The notes beneath the pieces are model-generated. The model did no database searches. It saw only the letters and a program-made list of their open reading frames with translations, and was not told the origin of the DNA. Of a stretch of 34,138 nucleotides of DNA, positions 13,678 to 22,902 are shown in pieces; the stretch's first letter is position 1, and every line of letters begins with the position of its first letter. The position numbers and the translations under genes were made by a program. Origin of the DNA: a virus; the IMG/VR virus record IMGVR_UViG_3300023116_000162, positions 1 to 34,138 of that record; one strand, given 5' to 3'.

Positions 13678-15054
13678 ATGAATAACATAGAATATAATGA
13701 TTTACAATTAGAAATATTTGATCGTATCGAAAAAGGCGAAAGAATTATCGCCGCGCGTTGTGGCTGGGGTTCTGGTAAAACTTCGGCTTTAGTCTTTTCA
13801 TTGTTATTCATATCGCATAAATTGAAAGGCAAAGATACGCTTTTAATAACAGATACGAACAATCGATATAATTCCGTATTACGTCCAGAAATAGAAAAAT
13901 GGCTATCGCCGAAAGGATGGGTTTTTAATCATACGCTTAAACAGTGGATTGATACGAAAACCGGTTCAAAAGTCTATTGTCGATCATACTTTCGACCTAA
14001 TACGCGCGAAGCTACACATAATCCGATTGAAGGTTTAAACATAACGTCCGGCGTCGTCTTGATCGATGAATGCCAAACGTTAACGGTCGAAGTCGCGAAC
14101 AAAGCGTTCGGACGTTTACGCGCCGGACCGAAGCCAGTTATGATTTTAGTTGGTTTACCGGTTATCGATGCATGGTGGATAAAGCTAGCCGAACGCGACG
14201 GATATTCGCCGATCTTTTATTCATCATACGTTAATCAAAATAATCTTTCGGAAGATTGGTTAGAAGCGACGAAAAGTTTACCGCCGGACGAACGCGCGGC
14301 GATGGTAATGAACGAACCGCGTCCGCCGTCCGGCCTGGTATATAATGAATTTAAACCGTCGATTCATGTTATCGATGACTTTGTTTACGATCCGTCAATG
14401 ACCGGCCGAATCGCGATCGACTGGGGCTTTCGGAAGCCGAGCATTTTAATCATAGTATACGATGAATCGCGCCAAGCTTCGATCATTGTAAACGAAATAA
14501 ATCCGCATGAAGTAACGATAGAACAATTAAACGAAATGATTCTATCGATTGCAGTTCCGCGCGAGTTCGCCAGACCAAACGATGATCGAATCTTGATCGA
14601 TTCCGGAGTCGCAGATAAGGCCGGTCGTGCGCGGTCGGATCATTCCGGAACATCGGCGTTTAAACTAATGCGACGTCATCCGGACGCCGGCGGTTTAGGT
14701 CTTCCGTTAAAGTCGACGACGGATCCGATTAGAACGGACGTCTTAAACGGTGTACAAAGATTAAAACGCGCTTTTCATAATAACAAGTATTTGATCATTC
14801 GCGAAGTATGGCAAAAAGGCGAACACGCGAAAGGGAATTCGATTCGAAAAGCATTGTTAACTTATGCTTGGGACAATAACGAAAAACCTAAAAAGGACGG
14901 TCGAGAAGATCCACTCGACGCGCTGCGATATGATTGTATTTTTTATCACTGGTCGGAGTCATTCCGAAAGTATCAAAAACGAACGTCGTCCAAGTTGGAC
15001 AAATCAAAATATAATAATAGTCGTCGGATTCGTCCGAAAACTAAAAAGTTTTAA
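13678..15054 (+). CDS. terL: Terminase large subunit
   Basis: This 458-aa protein is the packaging motor ATPase and nuclease. Walker A is CGWGSGKT at residues 28-35, Walker B is VVLIDE with Asp130-Glu131, and a coupling motif follows around LVGLP. The nuclease domain begins at RIAIDWGFRKP with Asp248 and continues to DRILIDSGVADKAGRA, ending with GREDPLDALRYD near the C-terminus, the usual third acidic cluster. The length is normal for phage terminases. The ribosome site is weak (AAGAAT). It follows terS after 55 bp and starts the virion operon. The packaging type (headful or cos) cannot be decided, though circular permutation would fit headful packaging. Confidence 0.92.
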   Translation: MNNIEYNDLQLEIFDRIEKGERIIAARCGWGSGKTSALVFSLLFISHKLKGKDTLLITDTNNRYNSVLRPEIEKWLSPKGWVFNHTLKQWIDTKTGSKVYCRSYFRPNTREATHNPIEGLNITSGVVLIDECQTLTVEVANKAFGRLRAGPKPVMILVGLPVIDAWWIKLAERDGYSPIFYSSYVNQNNLSEDWLEATKSLPPDERAAMVMNEPRPPSGLVYNEFKPSIHVIDDFVYDPSMTGRIAIDWGFRKPSILIIVYDESRQASIIVNEINPHEVTIEQLNEMILSIAVPREFARPNDDRILIDSGVADKAGRARSDHSGTSAFKLMRRHPDAGGLGLPLKSTTDPIRTDVLNGVQRLKRAFHNNKYLIIREVWQKGEHAKGNSIRKALLTYAWDNNEKPKKDGREDPLDALRYDCIFYHWSESFRKYQKRTSSKLDKSKYNNSRRIRPKTKKF

Positions 15055-15063
15055 AGGGTAAAC

Positions 15064-16017
15064 ATGAGTTTAAAATTTATTGATCTATTTTGCGGTCTTG
15101 GCGGATTTAGAATTGCATTAGAATCTTTCGGTTTAGAATGTGTATTTAGTTCGGATATAGATTTACATGTACAGAAAAATTATAAATATAACTTTAATGA
15201 TAATATACATGGAGATATAACCAACATAAACATAAATGATATTCCGAATCATGATATTTTATGCGCGGGCTTTCCTTGTCAGCCTTTTTCTATTGCAAAT
15301 AAATTTATAAACGGTTTTGAACATACAAAAGGCACTCTTTTTTATAATATTATAAAGATCGCTGAAAAACATAATCCGAAATGTGTTTTTATGGAAAACG
15401 TAGCGAATTTAGAAAAGCATGATCAAGGTAGAACATTAGACATAATTATAAAGTCGTTTCGAGAAATTGGATATTATGTTTATCATAAAGTTTTAAATAG
15501 TGCGGATTATGGCACACCACAAAAACGAAAAAGAATTTATTTAATCGCGATAAAGAAAACAATTATAAAAGCTTTTAATTTTCCGGATCCGATAAAAAAT
15601 TATAATGTTTTGTTGGATTATATCGATCAAAATAACAAGGACGAAAAACTATTAGTCAAAAGAAAATGTTTTATTTATAAACAAGTGAATGATGACGAAA
15701 GATTCAACGATATTAAAAGAATCGGCTTGATTGAAAACAATGAAAAACAAGGCTATAGAATTTATTCGCCGAATGGATTATCGATTACATTTACGGCGAA
15801 CGGTGGCGGTATAGCTGGGAAAACCGGCGCATATTTAATAGACGATATTGTTCGAAAATTATCGATTGATGAATGTTTAAGGATTTTAGGATATCCAGAT
15901 AACTATCATTTTCATAATGATATATCAAACGTACAAAGATATAAAATGATCGGAAATAGTGTATCCATTGATACATTAAAACATATTACTAAAGAAATCT
16001 TGAAAGTTATATTATGA
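15064..16017 (+). CDS. C5-cytosine DNA methyltransferase (orphan)
   Basis: This 317-aa enzyme would transfer methyl groups to cytosine C5. Motif I is FIDLFCGLGGF (residues 5-15), motif IV is GFPCQPFS with catalytic Cys72, motif VI is MENV (110-113), motif VIII is QKRKRIY (153-159) and motif X contains RYKMIGNSV near the C-terminus. All key motifs are intact and the length is at the short end for this family. No restriction endonuclease is adjacent. It sits between terminase and portal and uses more ATA, AAT and TTT codons and fewer TCG/GCG codons than its neighbours, which suggests later acquisition. The likely role is protecting phage DNA from host restriction or marking its own DNA. The target site is unknown. 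Confidence 0.92.
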   Translation: MSLKFIDLFCGLGGFRIALESFGLECVFSSDIDLHVQKNYKYNFNDNIHGDITNININDIPNHDILCAGFPCQPFSIANKFINGFEHTKGTLFYNIIKIAEKHNPKCVFMENVANLEKHDQGRTLDIIIKSFREIGYYVYHKVLNSADYGTPQKRKRIYLIAIKKTIIKAFNFPDPIKNYNVLLDYIDQNNKDEKLLVKRKCFIYKQVNDDERFNDIKRIGLIENNEKQGYRIYSPNGLSITFTANGGGIAGKTGAYLIDDIVRKLSIDECLRILGYPDNYHFHNDISNVQRYKMIGNSVSIDTLKHITKEILKVIL

Positions 16018-16205
16018 ATAATACTGTTCAAACGATAGTTAATCTATCAAATCATTTAATTAAACAACCAGCGGAAAAATTTTCGTTAAATGACTTTATC
16101 GAATCCGTAAAACTTTTTATTGAAATCTCGAATACATTAGTTCATGAACTAGAACTTGACAATCAACGCGATGAAAATCATAATAAAGAAGAAAATCAAT
16201 CATAA
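16014..16205 (+). CDS. Small hypothetical protein
   Basis: This 63-aa protein is predicted all-helical, with a central amphipathic helix (FSLNDFIESVKLFIEISNTL) and a hydrophilic tail rich in Asn, Glu and Asp. It overlaps the methyltransferase stop by 4 bp (ATGA) and ends 11 bp before the portal gene. The coupling suggests it travelled with the methyltransferase. No function is recognised. Confidence 0.5.
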   Translation: MNNTVQTIVNLSNHLIKQPAEKFSLNDFIESVKLFIEISNTLVHELELDNQRDENHNKEENQS

Positions 16206-16216
16206 GGCCGTTTTAT

Positions 16217-17647
16217 ATGAACTATAGACGACGACAACGCGCGCGACATATAAGAGCGTTCGACGCGAATTATCATCAATACGGAATAAGCGGAACGCAA
16301 TTATCCGGCGGCCGAATAAGTGGATACGAACAAAATACAAAACTAATCGGTCGGAACTGGATCGCGGAAGCCGAAGAAATGTTACGTACGGATCCGATAG
16401 TTTTTCGTTGTTGGCATTTATTACGCCAAACATTGCTTTCGGCGACGTGGCGTTTCGAACCTGGTATCGAAGATGATCCGACGGCGGAAATTTACGCGGA
16501 TTATGCGAATGAATGTTTCGGCTTCGACGGTTATTCCGGCCAAATGTCTTTATCGTTTGAAGAACAATTATCATATTTATTACAATTTATTCCAATCGGT
16601 TATCGATACGCGGAAGAAATATATAAATCTGGAAAAGACAAAAACGGAAATCCGCGAATATGGTTATGTAAATTCGCGGATCGCGAACCGTCGTCGCATG
16701 ATCGCTGGCTATCTCGCGACGGTCAAATCTTGGACGGTGTAATTCAAATAATGAATAATGTAAAAGTTAAGCCGGAACCGATACCAGCGAACAAACTTTT
16801 ACTATTAACATTCAATAAAACCGGATCGAATTTCGAAGGAATGGGAATGCTTCGGCCGGCTTGGTTTTTTTGGCGAACAAAACAAAATACATCGACAATG
16901 ATGTCGATCGGCGTTGATCGTTGGGCGATACCGACGCCGCGAGTAACTGTCGATCGTTCGGTCGCAGAAATGCAAGGACTAAGCGACGGCGATATCGATT
17001 CGATGATCGACGACGCGGAAGCGCAGGCCGCCGCATTCGTCGCAGGCGAACAAGCATATCTAATAGAAAACGCGGCGGTTAAATTTGATTCGTACGGCGT
17101 TCAACCGGCGCAAGCTGCCGGACCTTTAGAAGTAATCAAAGAATGCGATAATCAAATCAGTCAAGCCTTTTTCGCTCAATTCTCAAATTTAGGAATAAGC
17201 GACACCGGCGCGCGATCCGTCGGCGAAATACATTTATCTGTATTTAGACGACTCGCGATAAACTTGTGTGATTTGGTCGCCGGGCAAATCAACGGACCGG
17301 ACCGGGCCGGAGGTGGTACCATCGGCCGATTGATTCGTTTCAATTTCGGCGAAGATGACGCGTCGAAGCTTCCGCGTTTAGTTCATCAAGGTTTAGATAA
17401 TGATACATTAGCCGATTCGTTTGAAAAACTAGAACCGCTTGTTCGCGGTGGCATATTAACACCGGACGATAATTTAGAACGATCGATTCGCGGTAAACTT
17501 GGAATCGGTGAACTTCCGGAAATGGCCGAACGTTCACCGTTCGAAAGGTCGGTCGTATCGAATCCGCGTTTACAAAGTGGAAATTATCAATCGGCGTTAT
17601 TAGCGGAACAACTGATTATGCGAAAAAAGCGAAATAACAATGAATAA
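16217..17647 (+). CDS. Portal protein (DUF935/Mu gp29-like)
   Basis: This 476-aa protein is expected to form the 12-fold ring at the head vertex. An RTDPIVFRCWHLLRQTLLSA segment near residues 56-76 followed by WRFEPG fits DUF935-type portals, as does the KLLLLTFNKTGSNFEGMGML region, where such proteins read F...G.P.G.GLLR. Later GVDRWAIPTPRV and a C-terminal helical region around EIHLSVFRRL also agree. The length and position after terminase match. It overlaps the next gene by 8 bp. The Mu-like portal type is by pattern recall, but portal as such is well supported. Confidence 0.85.
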   Translation: MNYRRRQRARHIRAFDANYHQYGISGTQLSGGRISGYEQNTKLIGRNWIAEAEEMLRTDPIVFRCWHLLRQTLLSATWRFEPGIEDDPTAEIYADYANECFGFDGYSGQMSLSFEEQLSYLLQFIPIGYRYAEEIYKSGKDKNGNPRIWLCKFADREPSSHDRWLSRDGQILDGVIQIMNNVKVKPEPIPANKLLLLTFNKTGSNFEGMGMLRPAWFFWRTKQNTSTMMSIGVDRWAIPTPRVTVDRSVAEMQGLSDGDIDSMIDDAEAQAAAFVAGEQAYLIENAAVKFDSYGVQPAQAAGPLEVIKECDNQISQAFFAQFSNLGISDTGARSVGEIHLSVFRRLAINLCDLVAGQINGPDRAGGGTIGRLIRFNFGEDDASKLPRLVHQGLDNDTLADSFEKLEPLVRGGILTPDDNLERSIRGKLGIGELPEMAERSPFERSVVSNPRLQSGNYQSALLAEQLIMRKKRNNNE

Positions 17648-19625
17648 AAAAAGAACGCAAGCTCAAACACCGGCGCCGAAAAAAGACCAGGTAAAAGGCA
17701 GCTCAATAAATAAACCCGGTTCCGCTTCCGGTTCGCGCGGCGGAATTAAAATATCGGAAGCAATCGAAAAGGCATTAGTTAATTTAAGAGATAAACATAA
17801 TGATCGATATAAATCACCATCGAAGCGCGTTGATTTAGGAACATTAAAAGCGGTATACCGTCGCGGCGCCGGTGCGTTTAGTACTTCGCATCGTCCCGGA
17901 ATGAGTCGCGATCAATGGGGTTTAGCGCGTGTTAAGACGTTCTTAAAATTGGCCGGTACTGGCGAACGTAAAAAAGCATATAATACAGATCTTGATTTAT
18001 TGCCGAAAGGTCATCCGCAACGCAGCGAACCGGAAAAGAAAACGGAATCGGTCGCGCTGGCTATTCCTAAGAAATACGAACATATCGATTTTAATCCGCC
18101 GGTCGGCGCACAAAAGGCAGCGGCGAAAGCATTAGAAGAAAGATCTAAACAAACGCCGTCGAATCGCGGTATGACTTCCGTAGGATTGGCGCGTGCGCGG
18201 GACCTGGCGAACGGTCGCAAGTTATCACCGGAAACCGTTAAACGAATGTTCAGTTATTTTTCACGTCATGAAGTCGATAAAAAATCGCCGGATTGGTCGA
18301 ACTGGTCAAAAGGTCGTCAAGCGTGGGAAGGATGGGGCGGCGACGCCGGTTATTCTTACGCGAAACGCGTTGTCGAACAAATGAAGAAAGCGGATAAAAA
18401 AATGCAATCATTACGCGCATATGGCGAAGCGATACAATTAAATGATAATTCGGATTATGATGTTCCGGAATCCTTGACGATCGGCAAGCCATTTAAAACG
18501 TTGGCATACGGTCAAGTATCAAGTAGATTATCCGGCGAAAAGATCGGAAAAGAAATCGATAAAAAATTATTAGAAGAAATCGTACGCGTATTCAAAGAAA
18601 CGCAAGATGAAACGGCCGTAATTATCGATTGGAATCATTCGTCAAGTCCATTTAATAATTCATCTATTGCGCCGCCGGAAACGTCCAACGCGCTTGGAAG
18701 AATTATCGATTTACAAATTAAAGACGATGGACTTTACGCAATACCAGCTTATAACGAAAAAGGTCTTGATATTGTTAAAAGCGCCGGCGGCGTTTTATGG
18801 TCAAGTCCCGAATATATCGACGGCGATGTTTATTCGCGTTCAACCGGCGAAAAAGTCGGATCCGCGCAATTACTCGCTATTACTCTAACGCCGCGACCGG
18901 CGCAATCACAAAACAAAATTGATATTGTTACACTTTCGGAGAATTTAACGATGGACGAACAAATATTAGAATTACAAGCGAAGCTTGAAGAAGCTTTGTT
19001 AAAATTACAACAAAAGGACGCACTTGTTAAAGAGCTTGAATCGAAGTTAAAAGACAAGGAAGAATCATCTTCAATGAATGAGCATTATGACGACGATAAA
19101 AAGAAAATGTCGGAGCATGAAGACGAAGAAAAGAAAAACCAAATGATGGAAGACGAAGACGAAGACAAAGAGAAGATGTCGGAGCATGAAGACGAAGACG
19201 AAAAGAAAAAGAAAATGAACGAAGCGGCGTTATTAAGCGAAGGATTTTCGATTCAAATGTTTAATGAAATGAAACGTGAACTTGATATCGTTCGTGATCA
19301 ATTACATTGTGAAAAGCGCGATAAGGCAGTTCAAGAACTTTTAAACGACGGTCGTATTTCTCCGAATCAAGTCAATCATGCGAAACAAGCATTCGACAAA
19401 AAAGACGAAGTTCCGGCGTTTTGGCAAATGTTAAGCGAAGCGCCTAAAAATTCCGCTGTTAATCTTTCGGAAATTGGTCATAGTGCGACATTAAAAGAAA
19501 CTCAAGAAAAGACTTTAGTACAAAAAATTAAACTTTTGTCTGAAGAAAAAAGCATCGGTTTTGACGAAGCTAGACGTTTATACGCAGCTCAAAATCCGAA
19601 CGAATATTCAAAATCATTTAACTAA
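17640..19625 (+). CDS. Head maturation protease/scaffold fusion (Mu gpI-like, three parts)
   Basis: This 661-aa protein appears to combine three parts. Residues 35-255 contain basic helical modules (RDKHNDRYKSPSKRVDLGTL; SNRGMTSVGLARARDLANG) ending in a Trp/Gly-rich WGGDAGYSYAKRVVEQM block often found attached to phage head proteins. Residues 260-440 resemble Mu gpI-type prohead protease: IDWNHSSSP, LGRIIDLQIKDDGLYA, WSSPEYIDG and LLAITLTPRPA. From about 440 onward there is a coiled coil and an extreme Glu/Asp/Lys region with repeated MSEHEDE, then a helical C-terminus, as expected for a scaffold cut out during maturation. It lies between portal and capsid genes, as such proteins do. Confidence 0.75.
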   Translation: MNKKRTQAQTPAPKKDQVKGSSINKPGSASGSRGGIKISEAIEKALVNLRDKHNDRYKSPSKRVDLGTLKAVYRRGAGAFSTSHRPGMSRDQWGLARVKTFLKLAGTGERKKAYNTDLDLLPKGHPQRSEPEKKTESVALAIPKKYEHIDFNPPVGAQKAAAKALEERSKQTPSNRGMTSVGLARARDLANGRKLSPETVKRMFSYFSRHEVDKKSPDWSNWSKGRQAWEGWGGDAGYSYAKRVVEQMKKADKKMQSLRAYGEAIQLNDNSDYDVPESLTIGKPFKTLAYGQVSSRLSGEKIGKEIDKKLLEEIVRVFKETQDETAVIIDWNHSSSPFNNSSIAPPETSNALGRIIDLQIKDDGLYAIPAYNEKGLDIVKSAGGVLWSSPEYIDGDVYSRSTGEKVGSAQLLAITLTPRPAQSQNKIDIVTLSENLTMDEQILELQAKLEEALLKLQQKDALVKELESKLKDKEESSSMNEHYDDDKKKMSEHEDEEKKNQMMEDEDEDKEKMSEHEDEDEKKKKMNEAALLSEGFSIQMFNEMKRELDIVRDQLHCEKRDKAVQELLNDGRISPNQVNHAKQAFDKKDEVPAFWQMLSEAPKNSAVNLSEIGHSATLKETQEKTLVQKIKLLSEEKSIGFDEARRLYAAQNPNEYSKSFN

Positions 19626-19637
19626 AAGGTTTTTAAA

Positions 19638-20024
19638 ATGGCTTTAAATCAAATCGTAACATCATTTATCGCAGCGGAAGCGATTACCGAATTCGCTATC
19701 GTATCATTGGACGCAGCCGGAAAAGTCGTTATCACTGACTTAGCAACCGACGCGGCGGCCGTCGGCGTTGCGCAACGCGCTTGTAACGCTGGCGATAGCG
19801 TAGACGTCGTTGTTCATGGATTAACTAAAGTAATTGCCAGTGAATCTATTACTTTCGTGACGACTCCGATTTTATCGGCAAATACGGATGGTAAAGTTCA
19901 AGCAACCGATACGGCCGGTCAATATCCGTTATGCCGTGTTATTTCTAATACAAATCAAACAAGCGCATCGGCAGGCGAACAATTATTAGTATTGTTTACC
20001 GGTCCGTCGATTGTATACGCTTAA
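19638..20024 (+). CDS. Capsid decoration/cement protein (DUF2190-like)
   Basis: This 128-aa beta-rich protein has the small decoration pattern: ITEFAIVSLDAAGKVVITDL, then AAAVGVAQRACNAGDSVDVV and a GLTKVIA turn, which matches DUF2190-like capsid cement proteins where each strand pair is followed by GxAxxxxxxGxxVxV. AAAAGG precedes the ATG. Its position directly before the major capsid gene is the normal place for such a protein. It likely trimerises on the capsid surface. Confidence 0.75.
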   Translation: MALNQIVTSFIAAEAITEFAIVSLDAAGKVVITDLATDAAAVGVAQRACNAGDSVDVVVHGLTKVIASESITFVTTPILSANTDGKVQATDTAGQYPLCRVISNTNQTSASAGEQLLVLFTGPSIVYA

Positions 20025-20042
20025 TAAAGAAAGGGTTAAATA

Positions 20043-21056
20043 ATGGCCTCATCATATAGCAATATTCATCCAGTCAATGAGATTTTAAAAGGCATTGTCG
20101 GCGAAGCGATTCAAAGCGATTCCGCGTTAATTGCTGATAAAGTTTTTGAACAAGCGACGATCAAAGTCCCAGCGGCAAGCGGTACTTTTTTAAAAGAAAA
20201 TGCGCGTAATTATCTCGGACTTGGCGCCGGTCTTGATACTCGCCGCGCTCCTGGCGCATCAAGAACACGCGCGAACGGATTCGATCGAAGTAATATTGAA
20301 TTTAAATGCGAAATTCATTCTTTAGAATATAGTATTGCGATGGAAGACATTGAAGATTCACAATATGACGCCGACGAGGAAGCGCGCGCGGCTCGTATGA
20401 TTCTTCGCACTATGAAACTAGATCGTGAAAAACGCGCGGCGGACTTGCTTTTTGATAGTACACAATTCGAAACCGGTACTTGTACCGCTGTTGTTGGCGG
20501 TAAATTCGACGCAGCCGGAACGAAAGCGTTCGAAGGTTTAAGAAAACTTCGCGATACTGTTATGAAAAATGCGCATGGTCTTTATCCAGATACTTTAATT
20601 TTAGGTCATGACGTATTTGAGGAATTGATTGTTAATCCAGATATGCGCCGTTTTCTTGGCGACGTAACCGCCGGATTCGCAAGCGGTGATTTACTTTTGA
20701 ATGATGATGAACTTATGAATCGACTTCGTAACAAATTGAAGATTCAAAATATTTTTGTAGGTTCCGCGCGTCGAGATACTGCCGTAGCTGGCGCGACATC
20801 ATCCGAAGGTTTTATCTGGAATAATGAAACTGTATTCATGGGATGTTTACGTCCGGAAGTCCAACCGATTGTTAATACTAAAAACGTCGTTCGTGGTTTA
20901 CCCGTCGCGGCTCTTAACTTCGAATATAAAGGTTATGAAACTGGCGTTTATGATTCTCCGGATTTTATCTCTCGTAATGTATATATCGGCGAACGTATGA
21001 TTTACAAAGCAATCGACAGTAAACTCGGATTCGTAATGACCGACTGTTTAACTTAA
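20043..21056 (+). CDS. Major capsid protein (HK97-fold, putative)
   Basis: This 337-aa protein has the size and position of a major capsid protein, after protease/scaffold and decoration genes. It contains a long helix (EARAARMILRTMKLDREKRA), a conserved-looking strand pair near GLYPDTLILGHDVFEELIVN (a typical phrase in capsids of this group) and PEVQPIVNTKNVVRGLPVAA. AAAGGG lies before the ATG. There is no N-terminal delta domain of great length, consistent with a separate scaffold. The identification rests on position and these phrases. Confidence 0.82.
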   Translation: MASSYSNIHPVNEILKGIVGEAIQSDSALIADKVFEQATIKVPAASGTFLKENARNYLGLGAGLDTRRAPGASRTRANGFDRSNIEFKCEIHSLEYSIAMEDIEDSQYDADEEARAARMILRTMKLDREKRAADLLFDSTQFETGTCTAVVGGKFDAAGTKAFEGLRKLRDTVMKNAHGLYPDTLILGHDVFEELIVNPDMRRFLGDVTAGFASGDLLLNDDELMNRLRNKLKIQNIFVGSARRDTAVAGATSSEGFIWNNETVFMGCLRPEVQPIVNTKNVVRGLPVAALNFEYKGYETGVYDSPDFISRNVYIGERMIYKAIDSKLGFVMTDCLT

Positions 21057-21069
21057 TATTGAGTTAACT

Positions 21070-21954
21070 ATGAATACCGTTTTATTAGCAGAAAAAAAGG
21101 ACGCGGATAAAATCGCGGTCGAAAATCTTAAAAAGCAAGCTAAAAACCAAAGCGGTATTCGCGCCGAAATTACTTCCGCGAAAGTCGAAGAATTAAAGGC
21201 ACAAATCAAAGCTGAAAATAAAATGAAATCGATTCTTGACGATTCAAGAAAGCGATTTCTAAAATCATTAGAAACCGCTGTTCGTTCGACGGATCCATTA
21301 AGTTTATTGACGTTATCTAACGATCAATTAAATCAATTTATTTTAAATGCAGGATACGGAATCGCGATCGATGAATTTATCGACCAATCCGATAATATCG
21401 CGGATAAAATAAGAAACACTATGTTAAACATTCAACCGGATTTAAAATTAGATACCGTTTCGAATCGTTTAGACATAATGAAAACGGCGACCGTCGAAGC
21501 GTTATTTGATGACGTGATCGTTCCAAGCGTAGCGAATGGCGTTCGCGAGTCTTTAAACGCTATAATTTTAGACGTCCCTATAAAACAAGCCATAAGCGGA
21601 TTAAGTCAAAAAATGAAGTCCGCGACCGGGACGCAATTAACACAAATCAATACTAAATTATCGATGTTCGGTCGAAGCGTTTCCGCCGAAATTGCGAAAG
21701 AAGCGGACATTCGTTATTATTTATATACCGGTCCGCTTGATGGATTAACGCGAGATTTTTGTAAAGCGTTAGTCGATAAAGTCGTTTCTGAAAATCAAAT
21801 GAAACGTTTACGAAATGGTCAAGGCTTACCAGTTAAAACGGCTTGCGGCGGTTATAACTGTCGACATAGCTGGACGCCGGTAACCGAAGGATTTATTCAA
21901 GCGGCTAATTTACAACGCGCGAAAGGCGCCGACATCACGAAAGCGAATCAATGA
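21070..21954 (+). CDS. Minor head protein, Mu gpF-like C-terminal domain
   Basis: This 294-aa protein has a helical N-terminal two thirds and a C-terminal Cys/His region at residues 220-272: DGLTRDFCKAL (Cys231), RLRNGQGLPVKTACGGYNC (Cys259, Cys264) and RHSWTPV. This NGQGLP.K..CGGYNCRH.W.PV ending is characteristic of gpF/head-morphogenesis proteins and may bind a metal. It follows the capsid gene, not the portal gene as in Mu, so the order is rearranged. Overlap with the next gene is 4 bp. It is likely a few-copy internal or connector-associated head protein. Confidence 0.7.
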   Translation: MNTVLLAEKKDADKIAVENLKKQAKNQSGIRAEITSAKVEELKAQIKAENKMKSILDDSRKRFLKSLETAVRSTDPLSLLTLSNDQLNQFILNAGYGIAIDEFIDQSDNIADKIRNTMLNIQPDLKLDTVSNRLDIMKTATVEALFDDVIVPSVANGVRESLNAIILDVPIKQAISGLSQKMKSATGTQLTQINTKLSMFGRSVSAEIAKEADIRYYLYTGPLDGLTRDFCKALVDKVVSENQMKRLRNGQGLPVKTACGGYNCRHSWTPVTEGFIQAANLQRAKGADITKANQ

Positions 21955-22898
21955 AAGCTATTACCGGAATCGATTATTTATTCGAATGGAATTCGCCGGC
22001 GCCGGTCGTTGGTACTCCGTCGATCACGTTTAAAGTTTCATCCGATGTTACTTCGAATATGACTCATTCGCGCGATGATATAAGCGTTACCGCAATCGGC
22101 AACGATCGACGAACGTTAACGATAGCGAGTTCGGTATCTCTCGAATCCGACCAGGTAAACGCATTTTTAAAAACCGCCGGCGATACATTTTATCAAGTAA
22201 AGATCATTCGCATCGTTGGCACGTCCGCAATTTTGGCGGATCCTTTACCGCGCGAAATTGATCTATCGACACCGGCGAATCTTGAGTTCGCTTTATGGTA
22301 TGTCACCGCGTCGGCTGCGAACGTTACGGCGACCAGCGGAACATATCAATACTTAATTTCATATGTCGAAGATCGCGGACAAAATAATTTGTCCAAGTTG
22401 GATAAAGGAATTATTAAAGTAACGCCGCGACCTTTCGACACTGGTTTAAATCATGATATGCTTGTTAATCAATTCGCGAATTTTGCCGATATGATTCCGC
22501 GTCGTCAAAGTGATTTCAAACCACAGATTAAAGCGTCCCTTGATGAAATCGCTTTAATGTTACGCGAAGAATTATCGGCGTCGAATGTAACCGAAGACGA
22601 AATCTTTAATCCGGAATCATTCCGTTTATGTCATATGTATTGTACAGCTGCGCGAATCTATGAAATGATGTTACAATTTGATTCCGCCGAAGTTATGCGA
22701 AATCGTTGTATAGAATTGATGAAACTTGGACTTTCATCGATTGATTTAGATTTGGACGGCGACGGCATAATCGACGACGGAGAAATCAATTTAACAAAAT
22801 CCGGCGGTTCGGCTTCCGACTTCCGCGCAAGTTTCGCAACTAGGACAATTACAGAATACGAAAAGACGTTTACGCCAGCGCGCGGAATGAGACACTAA
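21951..22898 (+). CDS. Head-tail adaptor-like protein with EF-hand loop
   Basis: This 315-aa protein has a beta-rich N-terminal half (about 1-160) and a helical second half (SLDEIALMLREEL, HMYCTAARIYEMMLQFDSA) that resembles head-tail connector (gp6-like) adaptors. Residues 267-278 form a perfect calcium-binding EF-hand loop, DLDGDGIIDDGE, with acidic residues at loop positions 1, 3, 5, 9 and 12. The gene overlaps the gpF-like gene by 4 bp and precedes a tail-completion-like gene. The connector role is inferred from position and helical pattern. Confidence 0.55.
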   Translation: MKAITGIDYLFEWNSPAPVVGTPSITFKVSSDVTSNMTHSRDDISVTAIGNDRRTLTIASSVSLESDQVNAFLKTAGDTFYQVKIIRIVGTSAILADPLPREIDLSTPANLEFALWYVTASAANVTATSGTYQYLISYVEDRGQNNLSKLDKGIIKVTPRPFDTGLNHDMLVNQFANFADMIPRRQSDFKPQIKASLDEIALMLREELSASNVTEDEIFNPESFRLCHMYCTAARIYEMMLQFDSAEVMRNRCIELMKLGLSSIDLDLDGDGIIDDGEINLTKSGGSASDFRASFATRTITEYEKTFTPARGMRH

Positions 22899-22902
22899 AC
22901 AA

